The position numbers were made by a program, and so were the translations under genes. A DNA stretch of 64,000 nt from Njordibacter sp937773555 (GTDB lineage: Bacteria; Pseudomonadota; Gammaproteobacteria; Pseudomonadales; Balneatricaceae), in contig NZ_CP159830.1 in assembly GCF_047730085.1 (NCBI RefSeq), positions 1,550,001 through 1,614,000 of the forward strand, read 5' to 3'. Below the pieces are notes generated by a model. The model saw only the letters and a program-made list of their open reading frames with translations. It searched no databases and was not told the DNA's origin. This document shows, piece after piece, positions 1 to 9,116 of this stretch (position 1 is the stretch's first letter; each line of letters starts with the position of its first letter).

Positions 1-547
1 AAGCAGCAATATCACCCACTTCTCCAAGAGGGTTAGAAGGCGACTCTAAAAATAACGCTTTAGTATTAGGCTGAATAGCGGCCTGCCAGGCTTGGCTGTC
101 TGCAGGGCTAACATAAGTAGTGCTGATTCCTAGCTTAGCAAGAACATTGTCAAATAAACCAACAATAGAGCCAAAAATACTGCATGACGAAACAATATGA
201 TCGCCTTGCTTAAGGTGGCCTAAAAAGATACTTGTGAGTGCAGCCATACCTGAACTTGCTGCAACGGCTCTTGCTCCACCTTCCATAGCGGCTATACGCT
301 GTTCAAAAGTGCGCACTGTTGGATTGGTGAAACGAGAATAGATATTACCCTCAGTTTTACCACTAAAACATTCAGACGCTTCCTCAGCACTGCCATAGAT
401 AAAACTAGACGTGACATAAATGGCATCATTATGTTCTTGCTCTAAACCAGACATAGAACCTGATCTAATGGCTTGAGTGCCTAACGCAGTCTTTTTTAAA
501 TGCTCTTTTTGGCGTTGCTGTCTTTGGTTTAGGCTTGTTTTTTTCAT
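1..547 (-). CDS. metZ: O-succinylhomoserine sulfhydrylase, 5'-end part only (gene runs off the window)
   Basis: PLP enzyme of the Cys/Met metabolism family that makes homocysteine from O-succinylhomoserine and sulfide in the cytoplasm. About 182 N-terminal residues are present and the frame stays open to base 1. The protein begins MKKTSLNQRQ and contains family stretches such as YSRFTNPTV, the AVAASSGMAA segment that contacts the PLP phosphate, and LESPSNP before the missing Schiff-base lysine. The ATG (547-545) lies one base beyond the purF stop, so it is probably translated from the purF message. purF followed by metZ is the order in Pseudomonas. The alternative is another member of the cystathionine synthase/lyase family, but context favours MetZ. 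Confidence 0.88.
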   Translation of the reverse strand, partial: MKKTSLNQRQQRQKEHLKKTALGTQAIRSGSMSGLEQEHNDAIYVTSSFIYGSAEEASECFSGKTEGNIYSRFTNPTVRTFEQRIAAMEGGARAVAASSGMAALTSIFLGHLKQGDHIVSSCSIFGSIVGLFDNVLAKLGISTTYVSPADSQAWQAAIQPNTKALFLESPSNPLGEVGDIAA

Positions 548-548
548 G

Positions 549-2069
549 TTACAACTTACTTTGCATATTAGTCGCCAGAGAAACGTCATCATCAATCACA
601 TTCACTTGATGCATGGTATTATCATTGCGCACAGCTTCCAAGTTAGCTAAATAAGCTTCATCCACATCACCCGTTACGTATTTCCCGTCAAACACAGAAC
701 AGTCAAAGTTAGCTATATCACTACCACCACCTTGGGTTGAACGAATCAAATCTTTAAGGTCCTGATAAATCATACGGTCTGCGCCAATAATATCACCCAC
801 TTCTGCATCAGTGCGGCCATAGGCCACTAGTTCATCAACAGATGGCATGTCGATACCATATACATTGGGGAAACGCACAGCAGGCGCTGCAGAAGCAAAA
901 TAAACTTTTTTGGCCCCCATTTCACGTGCCATTTCTATGATCAGGGTTGACGTGGTGCCCCGCACAATAGAGTCGTCCACTAACAATACATTTTTACCGC
1001 GAAATTCAAGCTCAATTGGATTTAGCTTCTGACGCACAGACTTTTGCCGCTGAGTTTGCCCCGGCATAATAAAAGTACGGCCAATATAACGATTTTTAAT
1101 ATAGCCTTCACGTAATTTCACCCCAAGCTTACTAGCAAGCTCAACAGCAGACGTTCGGCTGGTGTCAGGAATGGGGATCACTACATCAATGTCGTGATCT
1201 GGCCAATCTCGTAATATTTGATCCGCCAGGTATTCACCCATTTTTAAGCGCGCTTTGTAAACAGAAATACCATCCATGACAGAATCTGGCCTAGCCAAAT
1301 ACACGTATTCGAATAAACATGGAGACAGCATTGGGTTTTCTGCACACTGACGAGTAAATACCAGCCCACCCTCGGTTATGTAGATACACTCGCCAGGCTC
1401 TAGGTCACGCACCATGGTGTACCCGGCAGAGTCTAGAGCAACACTTTCAGAGGCAACCATATATTCTGTACCCAGTTCAGATTCACGCTTACCATAGCAT
1501 AATGGGCGAATTCCAAACGGGTCGCGCATGCCCACAATGCCAATACCGGTAATCATGGCTATAACCGCATAGCCTCCTACACAGCGTCGATGTACCTGAC
1601 GCGCAGCATAGAAAATATCTTCTTCGCTAGGGACTAACTGGCCAATCCGTTGAAGCTCATGGGCAAATACGTTAAGCAGCACTTCAGAGTCTGAATTAGT
1701 ATTAACGTGGCGTAGATCAGCCTTAAATATGCTTTCAGAAAGCTCTTTAGCATTGGTTAAATTGCCGTTATGAGCTAAGGCAATGCCATAAGGCGAGTTA
1801 ACATAAAAAGGTTGCGCTTCAGCAGCGCTAGAGCTTCCAGCTGTGGGATAACGCACATGGCCAATACCCATATTACCCACCAAACGTCGCATATGCCGGG
1901 TACGAAAAACGTCTCGTACCAAGCCATTATCCTTGCGTAAAAAGAACCGGCCATCATGGCAGGTCACCATTCCAGCAGCATCCTGACCACGGTGCTGCAA
2001 AAAAGTCAGGGCATCATAGATTTCCTGATTAACATAAGACTTGGCAACAATACCAACGATACCACACAT
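549..2069 (-). CDS. purF: amidophosphoribosyltransferase
   Basis: First committed step of de novo purine synthesis: PRPP plus glutamine gives 5-phosphoribosylamine. The protein starts MCGIVGIV, so after Met removal Cys2 is the N-terminal nucleophile of the class II glutaminase domain (about residues 2-235). The C-terminal phosphoribosyltransferase half carries the PRPP loop VLLVDDSIVRGTTS at about residue 370. The length of 506 aa is normal for gammaproteobacteria. It sits 21 nt after cvpA and 1 nt before metZ, the classical cvpA-purF arrangement. I see no PurR box upstream, because cvpA is so close. Confidence 0.97.
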   Translation of the reverse strand: MCGIVGIVAKSYVNQEIYDALTFLQHRGQDAAGMVTCHDGRFFLRKDNGLVRDVFRTRHMRRLVGNMGIGHVRYPTAGSSSAAEAQPFYVNSPYGIALAHNGNLTNAKELSESIFKADLRHVNTNSDSEVLLNVFAHELQRIGQLVPSEEDIFYAARQVHRRCVGGYAVIAMITGIGIVGMRDPFGIRPLCYGKRESELGTEYMVASESVALDSAGYTMVRDLEPGECIYITEGGLVFTRQCAENPMLSPCLFEYVYLARPDSVMDGISVYKARLKMGEYLADQILRDWPDHDIDVVIPIPDTSRTSAVELASKLGVKLREGYIKNRYIGRTFIMPGQTQRQKSVRQKLNPIELEFRGKNVLLVDDSIVRGTTSTLIIEMAREMGAKKVYFASAAPAVRFPNVYGIDMPSVDELVAYGRTDAEVGDIIGADRMIYQDLKDLIRSTQGGGSDIANFDCSVFDGKYVTGDVDEAYLANLEAVRNDNTMHQVNVIDDDVSLATNMQSKL

Positions 2070-2090
2070 GCTTAAACCCTCATTACAACG

Positions 2091-2603
2091 CTATAGGAGC
2101 GCTGGCGGCAACAGGTCTAATAGACCAGAAGCACTACTCGACATTTTATAGGACCACTCATCAACCAAGATAAAGTGAGGAATAATCAAAGAACTCTGCC
2201 ACCATGTGTCGTTGCTTACTGGTGTTAGTGACAACAGAGACACCATGACAATCACCAACAAACAACCCCGCACAATACCAAACACCATACCAAATAAACG
2301 ATCTGTACCCGTTAGACCTGTAGCAGAAACTAAACGAGAAAAGACATTATTGATAAGTGCACCAACTACTAGAGTGGCAGCAAACAAAATAGCAAACGCG
2401 GCAATCAAACGAAACTGCGGCTGGTCGATCCAGTCGATCATAAAACCACTTAGTTTGAACGAAAATAAACGTGCAACAAAAAAAGCTGCCACCCAACTCG
2501 CCAAGGACAGTAGTTCTTTAACGAAACCACGTAGCAAACCAAAAACGCAAGAAACAGCGATTATGGCAACAAGTATCCAGTCAAAAACGTTGAGGCTTTC
2601 CAT
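2091..2603 (-). CDS. cvpA: CvpA family inner-membrane protein
   Basis: Small integral membrane protein, named for colicin V production in E. coli, whose exact function is unclear; CvpA mutants of enteric bacteria are bile- and envelope-stress sensitive. The 170 aa contain about four hydrophobic segments, beginning with FDWILVAIIAVSCVFGLLRG near the N-terminus, followed by LASWVAAFFVARLF, AFAILFAATLVVGALI and a last segment at MVFGIVRGCLLVIVMVSLLS. It lies directly upstream of purF on the same strand, which is the conserved arrangement. Start ATG at 2603. Confidence 0.93.
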   Translation of the reverse strand: MESLNVFDWILVAIIAVSCVFGLLRGFVKELLSLASWVAAFFVARLFSFKLSGFMIDWIDQPQFRLIAAFAILFAATLVVGALINNVFSRLVSATGLTGTDRLFGMVFGIVRGCLLVIVMVSLLSLTPVSNDTWWQSSLIIPHFILVDEWSYKMSSSASGLLDLLPPALL

Positions 2604-2653
2604 ACATAACCTTGATTAAACGACCCGTTAACATGCTTAAGAAGAGCGGCCTG

Positions 2654-3214
2654 CTATAGCTTCTCTACTTCATATAAAGTGACCATGCCGGTCATTTTAA
2701 ACTTATCTTTTAACTTTTCCTGTAAAGCTTCAGCTTTGGGCCTATCTAACTCTGGGCCCACAAGCACTTTAAAAAGCGCACCATTGGGCACCATATAAGC
2801 AGCAAAACCAGCCTTAATAACCTTGTCCTTTAACCGAGCTGCATTAGACCGCTTGCCAAAGTTACCTAATTGCACAACCCACCCAGTGGGCAACCCCTGT
2901 GGGTTCAGCAAACTATCACTTGGCTTAAGCTTGGCCATATTAGTATTTTGTGTGTTAGTGGTTGATTTTTCTACAGCAATAATTGGGCTCAACTCAATTA
3001 CCTGTAAGCTGCTCGGATCAACAGTTTCCAAGGCATTGCCCACGTCAAGAGACTCAATTACATTAATCACCTCAACTTCAGGCATTGGAGGCTGTTGGTG
3101 GGTAGATTGGTATTGCTCTAGGCCTGCGCCATCTAGCCAAAATGGCAATATAATCGCAGCCAAGCTCAACAGCATGACACTACCTACAATACGATGCTTC
3201 ACTGTTGCCTCCAC
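2654..3214 (-). CDS. dedD: SPOR-domain cell-division protein, DedD type
   Basis: Inner-membrane protein expected to bind denuded septal peptidoglycan through a C-terminal SPOR domain. It has a short cytoplasmic N-terminus, one membrane segment (VGSVMLLSLAAIILPFWL, about residues 11-28), a variable periplasmic linker, and a SPOR domain from about residue 110 (GWVVQLGNFGKRSNA) to the end. The start is GTG at 3214. A second GTG at 3202 also has a good ribosome site (GGAGG, 5 nt), so the true start may be four residues later. The position between folC and cvpA matches the dedD locus of Pseudomonas and E. coli. Confidence 0.88.
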   Translation of the reverse strand: MEATVKHRIVGSVMLLSLAAIILPFWLDGAGLEQYQSTHQQPPMPEVEVINVIESLDVGNALETVDPSSLQVIELSPIIAVEKSTTNTQNTNMAKLKPSDSLLNPQGLPTGWVVQLGNFGKRSNAARLKDKVIKAGFAAYMVPNGALFKVLVGPELDRPKAEALQEKLKDKFKMTGMVTLYEVEKL

Positions 3215-3243
3215 TAATTTTTTCCTCTTTACGATAATGCTAC

Positions 3244-4518
3244 TTAGGACTCAATAAAAGCCAGCACTGCTCCAACGGTTACAAACGAACCAAAGACGAT
3301 TACCCTGTCTTTTGCTGACGCCATTGATATGGCCTGACTAAACGCTTTAACTGGGGTGTCGCACGCTGAAACTTGGGCAGCAACAACACCATATTTAGCT
3401 GTTTCTTCAGCAAGCACTGCACTGGATAAGCCCCTTATGCCTTGGCTGCTTGCAAGCATCCAGTGATCAAAGGTCTGGCTTAAGGCTGCAATGACTTGCT
3501 GATAGTCTTTGTCACCTAACATAGCCAATACAGCGATAGTTTTGCCATCGCAGGCTTCATTGCCTAAAGTAGTTGCTAAATTCTGCGCCGCTTGTGGGTT
3601 GTGAGCAACATCTAAAATAACTTGCTTGCCTTGCCATTCCAACCTTTGAAAGCGACCTATTAAACGCGCCTTAGTTAACCCCAAGACGATATCAGCAACC
3701 TTTATATCGTAGCTTAAACAGCTCACGGCCTGCACCACTGCTGGCATATTCATAGCAGGTAATTTGGTTTCAGGCAAGTTAACGGTTAAGCCAGAGCTAT
3801 TACTCCAAGTGTGATTTTCAACTTTGAAGTCAACACCGTTCTGAAAACACTGAGCATTAATTTCTTGGGCATATTGAGCCACAGACGCCGGGCAGTCTAA
3901 GGCTCCTACAATGGCAGGTTTGTTAGCCCTATAAATACCTGCTTTTTCACGCCCAATCACATTGACATCATCACCCAGCCAATCTACATGATCCACCGAA
4001 ATACTGGTAACAATGGCGACATCAGCATCAATGAGGTTCACCGCATCTAAACGACCACCTAAGCCTATCTCTAACACTGCAACATCTAAGTTTGCTCGTT
4101 GCATCAGGTCAAAAGCAAGCAAGGCATTAAATTCAAAATAAGTCAGCACAGTAGCCACACCAACTTCATCGAAACGAGCCTTATTTACGCGTTCAAAGCT
4201 TGCACACAAAGAAGCATCATCTACAGGTTTACCTTGAAACTGAATACGCTCGTTAAAGCGCACAAAATGGGGTGATGTAAGGCTTGCATAGGTTAAACCA
4301 GCCTGTTCCAAAATGGAGGTTAAAAAAGCAACACTCGATCCTTTGCCATTAGTGCCAGCTACCGTGATCACTTGCTTGGCGATCGGTTCATCACCCAGTA
4401 ATCGTTTAGACACATGTCGAATACGAGTGAGGCCCATGTCAATTTCATGGCTTGGGTGCTGCTGCTCTAGCCAAGTAAGCCATTGGCTTGCTTGGTGAAA
4501 GGCGGGGGTTTGTGACAT
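3244..4518 (-). CDS. folC: bifunctional folylpolyglutamate synthase / dihydrofolate synthase
   Basis: ATP-dependent ligase of the Mur ligase superfamily that adds glutamate to dihydropteroate and to folates. The P-loop TVAGTNGKGSSVAF lies at about residues 52-65, followed by the SLTSPHFVRFNERIQ region and the IGLGGRLDAVN motif. The C-terminal ligase domain includes ILDVAHNPQAAQ. The start is the ATG at 4518; an in-frame TTG one codon upstream is less likely. It follows accD by 5 nt and is surely cotranscribed with it. The product helps keep reduced folates, which the one-carbon genes further right also use, in the polyglutamylated form. Confidence 0.96.
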   Translation of the reverse strand: MSQTPAFHQASQWLTWLEQQHPSHEIDMGLTRIRHVSKRLLGDEPIAKQVITVAGTNGKGSSVAFLTSILEQAGLTYASLTSPHFVRFNERIQFQGKPVDDASLCASFERVNKARFDEVGVATVLTYFEFNALLAFDLMQRANLDVAVLEIGLGGRLDAVNLIDADVAIVTSISVDHVDWLGDDVNVIGREKAGIYRANKPAIVGALDCPASVAQYAQEINAQCFQNGVDFKVENHTWSNSSGLTVNLPETKLPAMNMPAVVQAVSCLSYDIKVADIVLGLTKARLIGRFQRLEWQGKQVILDVAHNPQAAQNLATTLGNEACDGKTIAVLAMLGDKDYQQVIAALSQTFDHWMLASSQGIRGLSSAVLAEETAKYGVVAAQVSACDTPVKAFSQAISMASAKDRVIVFGSFVTVGAVLAFIES

Positions 4519-4523
4519 CAAAA

Positions 4524-5408
4524 TTAAGCTTCTATAACCAGCGCAGGCTTTTGAGTCATGGCACTTAACAAACGTCCCACTGTGGCACGCATATCGTGAC
4601 GAGAAATAATCATGTCAATGGCTCCATGATCGAGTAAAAACTCACTTTTTTGAAAACCGTCAGGCAACGTTTCACGGACAGTTTGTTCAATTACACGCGG
4701 CCCAGCAAAACCCATTCGGGCCCCAGGCTCAGCAATATTTAAATCTCCCAGCATAGCCAAACTAGCTGAAACCCCACCATACACAGGGTCAGTAAGCACA
4801 GAAATATAAGGAATGCCTTGCTGCTTTAGCTTTTCTAGGGCTGCACTTGTTTTAGCCATCTGGAACAAAGACGTTAAGGCTTCCTGCATGCGTGCGCCAC
4901 CAGATGCTGAGAAACACACTAGAGGGATTCCCTGCTCCATACTTACATTTGCCGCTCGCACAAACCGTTCGCCAACCACAGCACCCATAGATCCACCTAA
5001 GAAGTTAAACTCAAAGGCAACAGCAACTATATCTAAGCCTACCAATTTGCCTTTCATAGCTACTAGGGCATCTTTTTCTTCTGTGGCTTTTTGAGCTGCG
5101 GATAAACGATCTTTGTATTTTTTTACATCTTTAAATTTTAATTTATCAACAGGTTCTATTTCTGCCGCTATTTCAGTACCAGAGTTGGCATCTAAGAACA
5201 TGGTCAAGCGATCACGAGCAGGAACACGCATGTGATGTTCACATTTTGTGCATACTTCTAAATTCTTTTCCAATTCTGGCTTATATAAAGCTGCCGCACA
5301 TTTTGGGCATTTTTTCCACACGCCTTCAGGAATGTTGCTGCGCCTGTCTTTATTACCTAGGTTGGTCAAAATACCAGCAGGAACAATTTTATCTAACCAG
5401 CTACTCAT
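4524..5408 (-). CDS. accD: acetyl-CoA carboxylase carboxyltransferase subunit beta
   Basis: Beta subunit of the carboxyltransferase that makes malonyl-CoA for fatty acid synthesis. The N-terminal zinc ribbon is visible as CPKC ... CTKC within the first 65 residues, followed by the crotonase-like carboxyltransferase fold with CFSASGGARMQE and SVLTDPVYGGVSASLAMLGD. I chose the ATG at 5408 (protein MSSWLDKIVP), because a GGAG ribosome site sits 6-7 nt before it; the in-frame start at 5420 would place that site inside the gene. The length is then 294 aa. It lies in the conserved trp-accD-folC order. Confidence 0.96.
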   Translation of the reverse strand: MSSWLDKIVPAGILTNLGNKDRRSNIPEGVWKKCPKCAAALYKPELEKNLEVCTKCEHHMRVPARDRLTMFLDANSGTEIAAEIEPVDKLKFKDVKKYKDRLSAAQKATEEKDALVAMKGKLVGLDIVAVAFEFNFLGGSMGAVVGERFVRAANVSMEQGIPLVCFSASGGARMQEALTSLFQMAKTSAALEKLKQQGIPYISVLTDPVYGGVSASLAMLGDLNIAEPGARMGFAGPRVIEQTVRETLPDGFQKSEFLLDHGAIDMIISRHDMRATVGRLLSAMTQKPALVIEA

Positions 5409-5457
5409 AACTTCTCCCATCGCGACCGGCAGTCACAGTGTCGGCGTATTAATTTTA

Positions 5458-6267
5458 TTAAACAGCAGTGTCCATGGCTTGGCGCATTTCTGATAAGGTT
5501 AGAACGACTTGCGCACAGCCTTTTTCTGGATCACTAGCGTTGTCTCCCAACGCATTAACCAGCACACTGCCTACCACAACCCCGTCGGCTATTTGGGCTA
5601 CACGGGCAGCTGAATCTGCATCTCTAATACCAAACCCCACACCTAAAGGTAACTGGGTGTGTTGCTTAACCAAGTCTAATTTTTCTGCTACAGCGTCTGT
5701 GTCTATTGCAGCAGCGCCTGTGACACCCTTTAAAGAAACATAATACATATAACCACTACCAGCAGCACAAATTTTCTTGATACGTTCTTCTGTCGTGGTT
5801 GGCGTAATGAGAAAGATAGCATCTAAACCTGCTTGGCGAAGGTCTTTACCAAAATCTTCACTTTCCTCTGGCGGCAAGTCTACTAGCAAAACACCATCCA
5901 AACTGACCTTTTTGGCCGTCGCTACAAAGACATCGTAACCCATCTTTTCTACTGTGTTTAGATAACCCATCAACACTACTGGAGTGGTGTCATTTTGCTC
6001 TCTAAACTCTGCCACCATGGATAAAATCATAGCCAGCGAAGTTTTATGGGCCAAGGCCCTTTCACAGGCAAGCTGAATTACAGGGCCATCTGCCATCGGG
6101 TCTGAAAATGGAATACCTAGCTCTATAATGTCCGCACCCACAGACACCATCTGGTGCATTAACCCCACGGTTACTTGAGGGTTAGGGTCACCAGCGGTAA
6201 CGTAGGGAATTAAGGCCTGACGACCTTGGGCCTTTAGGGCGTCAAAGCAAGCTGCTATACGACTCAT
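5458..6267 (-). CDS. trpA: tryptophan synthase alpha subunit
   Basis: Cleaves indole-3-glycerol phosphate to indole and glyceraldehyde 3-phosphate. The TIM-barrel motifs are intact: IELGIPFSDPMADGPVIQ carries the catalytic Glu and Asp, YVSLKGVTGA forms loop 6, and GVGFGIRDADS is the phosphate-binding region. The length of 269 aa is typical. It is preceded by an AAGGAAAG ribosome site and follows trpB by 11 nt. trpB-trpA lie between trpF and accD, an order also known from Acinetobacter and Moraxella, while Pseudomonas keeps trpBA elsewhere. Confidence 0.97.
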   Translation of the reverse strand: MSRIAACFDALKAQGRQALIPYVTAGDPNPQVTVGLMHQMVSVGADIIELGIPFSDPMADGPVIQLACERALAHKTSLAMILSMVAEFREQNDTTPVVLMGYLNTVEKMGYDVFVATAKKVSLDGVLLVDLPPEESEDFGKDLRQAGLDAIFLITPTTTEERIKKICAAGSGYMYYVSLKGVTGAAAIDTDAVAEKLDLVKQHTQLPLGVGFGIRDADSAARVAQIADGVVVGSVLVNALGDNASDPEKGCAQVVLTLSEMRQAMDTAV

Positions 6268-6278
6268 GATTTCTTTCC

Positions 6279-7481
6279 TTAAACTTTAATGCCGTCGATA
6301 TCGGCGACGGTTTGCATATCTTTATCACCACGACCAGACAAGTTAACAACAATTGTTTGATCTGGACGCATTTGAGAAGCCAATTTACACGCATAAGCAA
6401 CAGCATGACTTGACTCAAGGGCCGGTATAATACCTTCAAGCAAGCATAGCTCCCTAAAAGAATCCAAGGCTTCAGTGTCTGTGGCTATGACATATTCGGC
6501 ACGGCCAGTGTCTTTTAAGTACGAATGCTCTGGGCCAACACCTGGGTAATCCAAACCTGCAGAGACTGAGTGAGTAGGCAAAATTTGCCCATTTTCGTCA
6601 CTCATTAAATAAGTACGATTACCATGCAAAATACCGGGCGTGCCCGCTGAAAGTGGCGCAGCATGACGACCAGACTCCAGACCGCTACCACCTGCTTCTA
6701 CACCGATTAGACGGACATCTTTGTCCTCAAGGAAAGGATGGAACATGCCAATCGCATTTGAACCACCACCTACGCATGCTATAACAGCATCGGGTAACCT
6801 GCCTGTTCGTTCAAGGGTCTGGCGACGCGCTTCGCGACCCATAATACTTTGGAAGTCCCTTACTATTTTTGGGTAAGGATGCGGGCCTGCAGCAGAACCA
6901 ATAATGTAATAGGTATTATCAACATTAGTTACCCAGTCGCGCATTGCCTCGTTCAAGGCATCTTTTAGGGTTTGGGTACCCGAAGTCACACCAACAACAG
7001 TCGCACCTAAAAGTTTCATACGATAAACATTTTGTGCCTGTCGTCGAATATCTTCAACGCCCATATAAACCACACACTCTAAACCCAGACGAGCAGCCAC
7101 AGTGGCACTGGCAACACCATGCTGGCCTGCACCTGTTTCTGCAATAATCCGGGGCTTGCCCATATGTTTCGCTAGCAGAGCTTGGCCAATGGTGTTATTA
7201 ATCTTGTGAGCACCTGTATGATTCAGGTCTTCCCGCTTCAGGTAGATTTGCGCCCCGCCATAGGTCTTTGTTAACCGTTTAGCATGGTAAAGCGGCGACG
7301 GCCGACCCACATAGTGAGCCATGTCTAAATCAAATTCAGCCTGAAATGCAGGGTCTTGCCACAAAAGATCATAGGTATCACTAAGTTCATCTAATGCTGC
7401 AAATAGAGTTTCTGATACAAAACGTCCGCCATAGGGCCCGAAATGGCCATTAGCGTCTGGCAATACTGATGCTTTAGTCAC
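6279..7481 (-). CDS. trpB: tryptophan synthase beta subunit
   Basis: PLP enzyme that condenses indole with serine to tryptophan. The PLP lysine is in GAHKINNTIGQA at about residue 93, the GAGQHGVA glutamate-loop motif is present, and the phosphate-binding glycine-rich loop CVGGGSNAIGMF appears at about residue 237. 400 aa is the usual length. The start is GTG at 7481 within the last codons of trpF (8-nt overlap), indicating translational coupling. It forms the channelled complex with the TrpA encoded next. Confidence 0.97.
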   Translation of the reverse strand: MTKASVLPDANGHFGPYGGRFVSETLFAALDELSDTYDLLWQDPAFQAEFDLDMAHYVGRPSPLYHAKRLTKTYGGAQIYLKREDLNHTGAHKINNTIGQALLAKHMGKPRIIAETGAGQHGVASATVAARLGLECVVYMGVEDIRRQAQNVYRMKLLGATVVGVTSGTQTLKDALNEAMRDWVTNVDNTYYIIGSAAGPHPYPKIVRDFQSIMGREARRQTLERTGRLPDAVIACVGGGSNAIGMFHPFLEDKDVRLIGVEAGGSGLESGRHAAPLSAGTPGILHGNRTYLMSDENGQILPTHSVSAGLDYPGVGPEHSYLKDTGRAEYVIATDTEALDSFRELCLLEGIIPALESSHAVAYACKLASQMRPDQTIVVNLSGRGDKDMQTVADIDGIKV

Positions 7482-8154
7482 TAGATGTTCCTTTTATTTC
7501 AATATGGTTTGATAATTGTGAAGGTAAATACGATAAATAGGGTTTTGCTTGACGCATAAATGCCGCAATCTTAGCATGATCTTTAACGCCTTTGTGGCTT
7601 TCAACACCGCCACTTACGTCAATTGCCCAGGGATTAACTTGCTCGATCGCCAGTTGCACGTTTCGAACATCAATGCCACCTGCCAGCACCACATCTTCAG
7701 TAATATCTTCAGGGATGCGATGCCAATCAAACTGGTCGCCTGTGCCACCAGGTACACCCGCCTTATAGGCGTCTAGCAATAAGCCTTGGGCACGACTATA
7801 ACATTGCCTTTGCTGATGTAAGTTAATGTTTGGGCGCATTCTCACAGCCTTAATCCAAGGCAGCTGGAACTGATCGCAAAACTGCGCTGATTCTTCACCA
7901 TGAAACTGCAAGAGAGAAAGTGGTACTTGAGAAAGGATGTGGTCTATTTCTGCAGCTGTAGCATCTACAAACAAACCTACGCAAGAAACAAAGGGGGGCA
8001 AGGCGCAAGCGATCTCTGCGGCAGTGGCAATATCAACAGCTCGAGGACTTGGCGGGTAAAAAACTAAACCAATAGCGTCCGCCCCAGCTTGTGCAGCAAA
8101 AACTGCATCATTTGCTTGGCGAAGGCCACATATTTTTACGCGAGGTTGTGTCAC
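7474..8154 (-). CDS. trpF: phosphoribosylanthranilate isomerase
   Basis: Converts N-(5-phosphoribosyl)anthranilate to CdRP in tryptophan synthesis. The protein starts VKICGLRQANDA, the catalytic-Cys N-terminal motif of the family, and continues with GADAIGLVFYPPSPR. The general-acid Asp is in AIDVSGGVES near residue 183, and VVLAGGIDVRNV is the phosphate-binding strand. At 226 aa it is somewhat longer than usual, because of about 15 extra C-terminal residues that extend into trpB. GTG start at 8154. It opens the trpF-trpB-trpA-accD-folC run. Confidence 0.95.
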   Translation of the reverse strand: MTQPRVKICGLRQANDAVFAAQAGADAIGLVFYPPSPRAVDIATAAEIACALPPFVSCVGLFVDATAAEIDHILSQVPLSLLQFHGEESAQFCDQFQLPWIKAVRMRPNINLHQQRQCYSRAQGLLLDAYKAGVPGGTGDQFDWHRIPEDITEDVVLAGGIDVRNVQLAIEQVNPWAIDVSGGVESHKGVKDHAKIAAFMRQAKPYLSYLPSQLSNHIEIKGTSSD

Positions 8155-8258
8155 AATGAATCGCTGCTATTGATCGCTAAAGGTATAAAATTCACAGGCC
8201 AATGGTAGCAGATAATTCAGCCTTGTGGCGCACTATATAAGCTTATTAAGTCACTCTT

Positions 8259-9110
8259 TTACACATTTATCCAAGGCGCTAAAAAATGTGGCCCTAGCGG
8301 TGTCTGCGGCAAATTAAAAGCATCATCATACTCGGCATCTACAAAGTACAAGCCATAAGGTTTTGCCGTTGCTGCACTGACCCGCCGATCCTTTGCAATT
8401 AGCACCTCCATTGCCCACTCTGGAGGTGCTTCACCCGCACCAATTTTCATCAATAATCCTGCAAGGTTGCGAATCATGTGATGCAAGAATGCATTAGCAC
8501 GTACATCTAACACAATATAATCTCCTGCAGCTATAACATTTAAATGGTGCATGGTACGTATGGGGCTATTGGCCTGGCAAGCAGCTGCTCGAAATGAACT
8601 GAAGTCGTGGGTGCCTACTAGGTGAGCAGCAGCCTTTTGCATGCTCACAATATCCAGAGGGCGGTAGTTCCAAGTCACCTCCTTATCCATCAACGCTGGC
8701 CTTAGGGCATGGTTATAAATCACATAACGGTAGCGACGGGCGGTAGCACTGAAACGTGCATGGAACTTTTCATCTACCGGCTGTGCCCATTGAATAGCAA
8801 CGTCATCTGGTAAATTCATATTGCCACCATGTGTCCATGCGCGCAGTGGCCTTTGCGCCACAGTATCAAAATGCACAACTTGAGCACTAGCATGGACCCC
8901 AGCATCTGTGCGCCCTGCGCACATCACCTTTATCGGTTCGTTAGCCACAATACTAAGGGCATCTTCTAGCTTTTCTTGGACACTGATGTGCCCACTGGGC
9001 TGGCGCTGCCAACCATGATAGTAGCGCCCATTGTAAGCAATACCTAGAGCAATACGCTGCTTGTCTTCAGCCAAAAATTCAGACGCGTCTGCTTTAAATG
9101 TTGTGGCCAT
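8259..9110 (-). CDS. truA: tRNA pseudouridine(38-40) synthase
   Basis: Makes pseudouridine at positions 38-40 of the anticodon stem-loop of many tRNAs. The catalytic Asp lies in CAGRTDAGVHASAQVVHF at about residues 61-78. Other family stretches are IAYNGRYYHGWQRQP, RRYRYVIYNH and ANAFLHHMIRNLAGLL. The length of 283 aa includes a slightly extended N-terminus. The AAGG ribosome site is 5-6 nt before the ATG. It sits between fimV and trpF, as in Pseudomonas. Confidence 0.96.
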   Translation of the reverse strand: MATTFKADASEFLAEDKQRIALGIAYNGRYYHGWQRQPSGHISVQEKLEDALSIVANEPIKVMCAGRTDAGVHASAQVVHFDTVAQRPLRAWTHGGNMNLPDDVAIQWAQPVDEKFHARFSATARRYRYVIYNHALRPALMDKEVTWNYRPLDIVSMQKAAAHLVGTHDFSSFRAAACQANSPIRTMHHLNVIAAGDYIVLDVRANAFLHHMIRNLAGLLMKIGAGEAPPEWAMEVLIAKDRRVSAATAKPYGLYFVDAEYDDAFNLPQTPLGPHFLAPWINV

Positions 9111-9116
9111 ATAACC

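Noticed and set aside
2206..2619. 137-codon plus-strand frame opposite cvpA
   Set aside because: Antisense shadow of cvpA, rich in Thr/Lys/Asn with no family resemblance.
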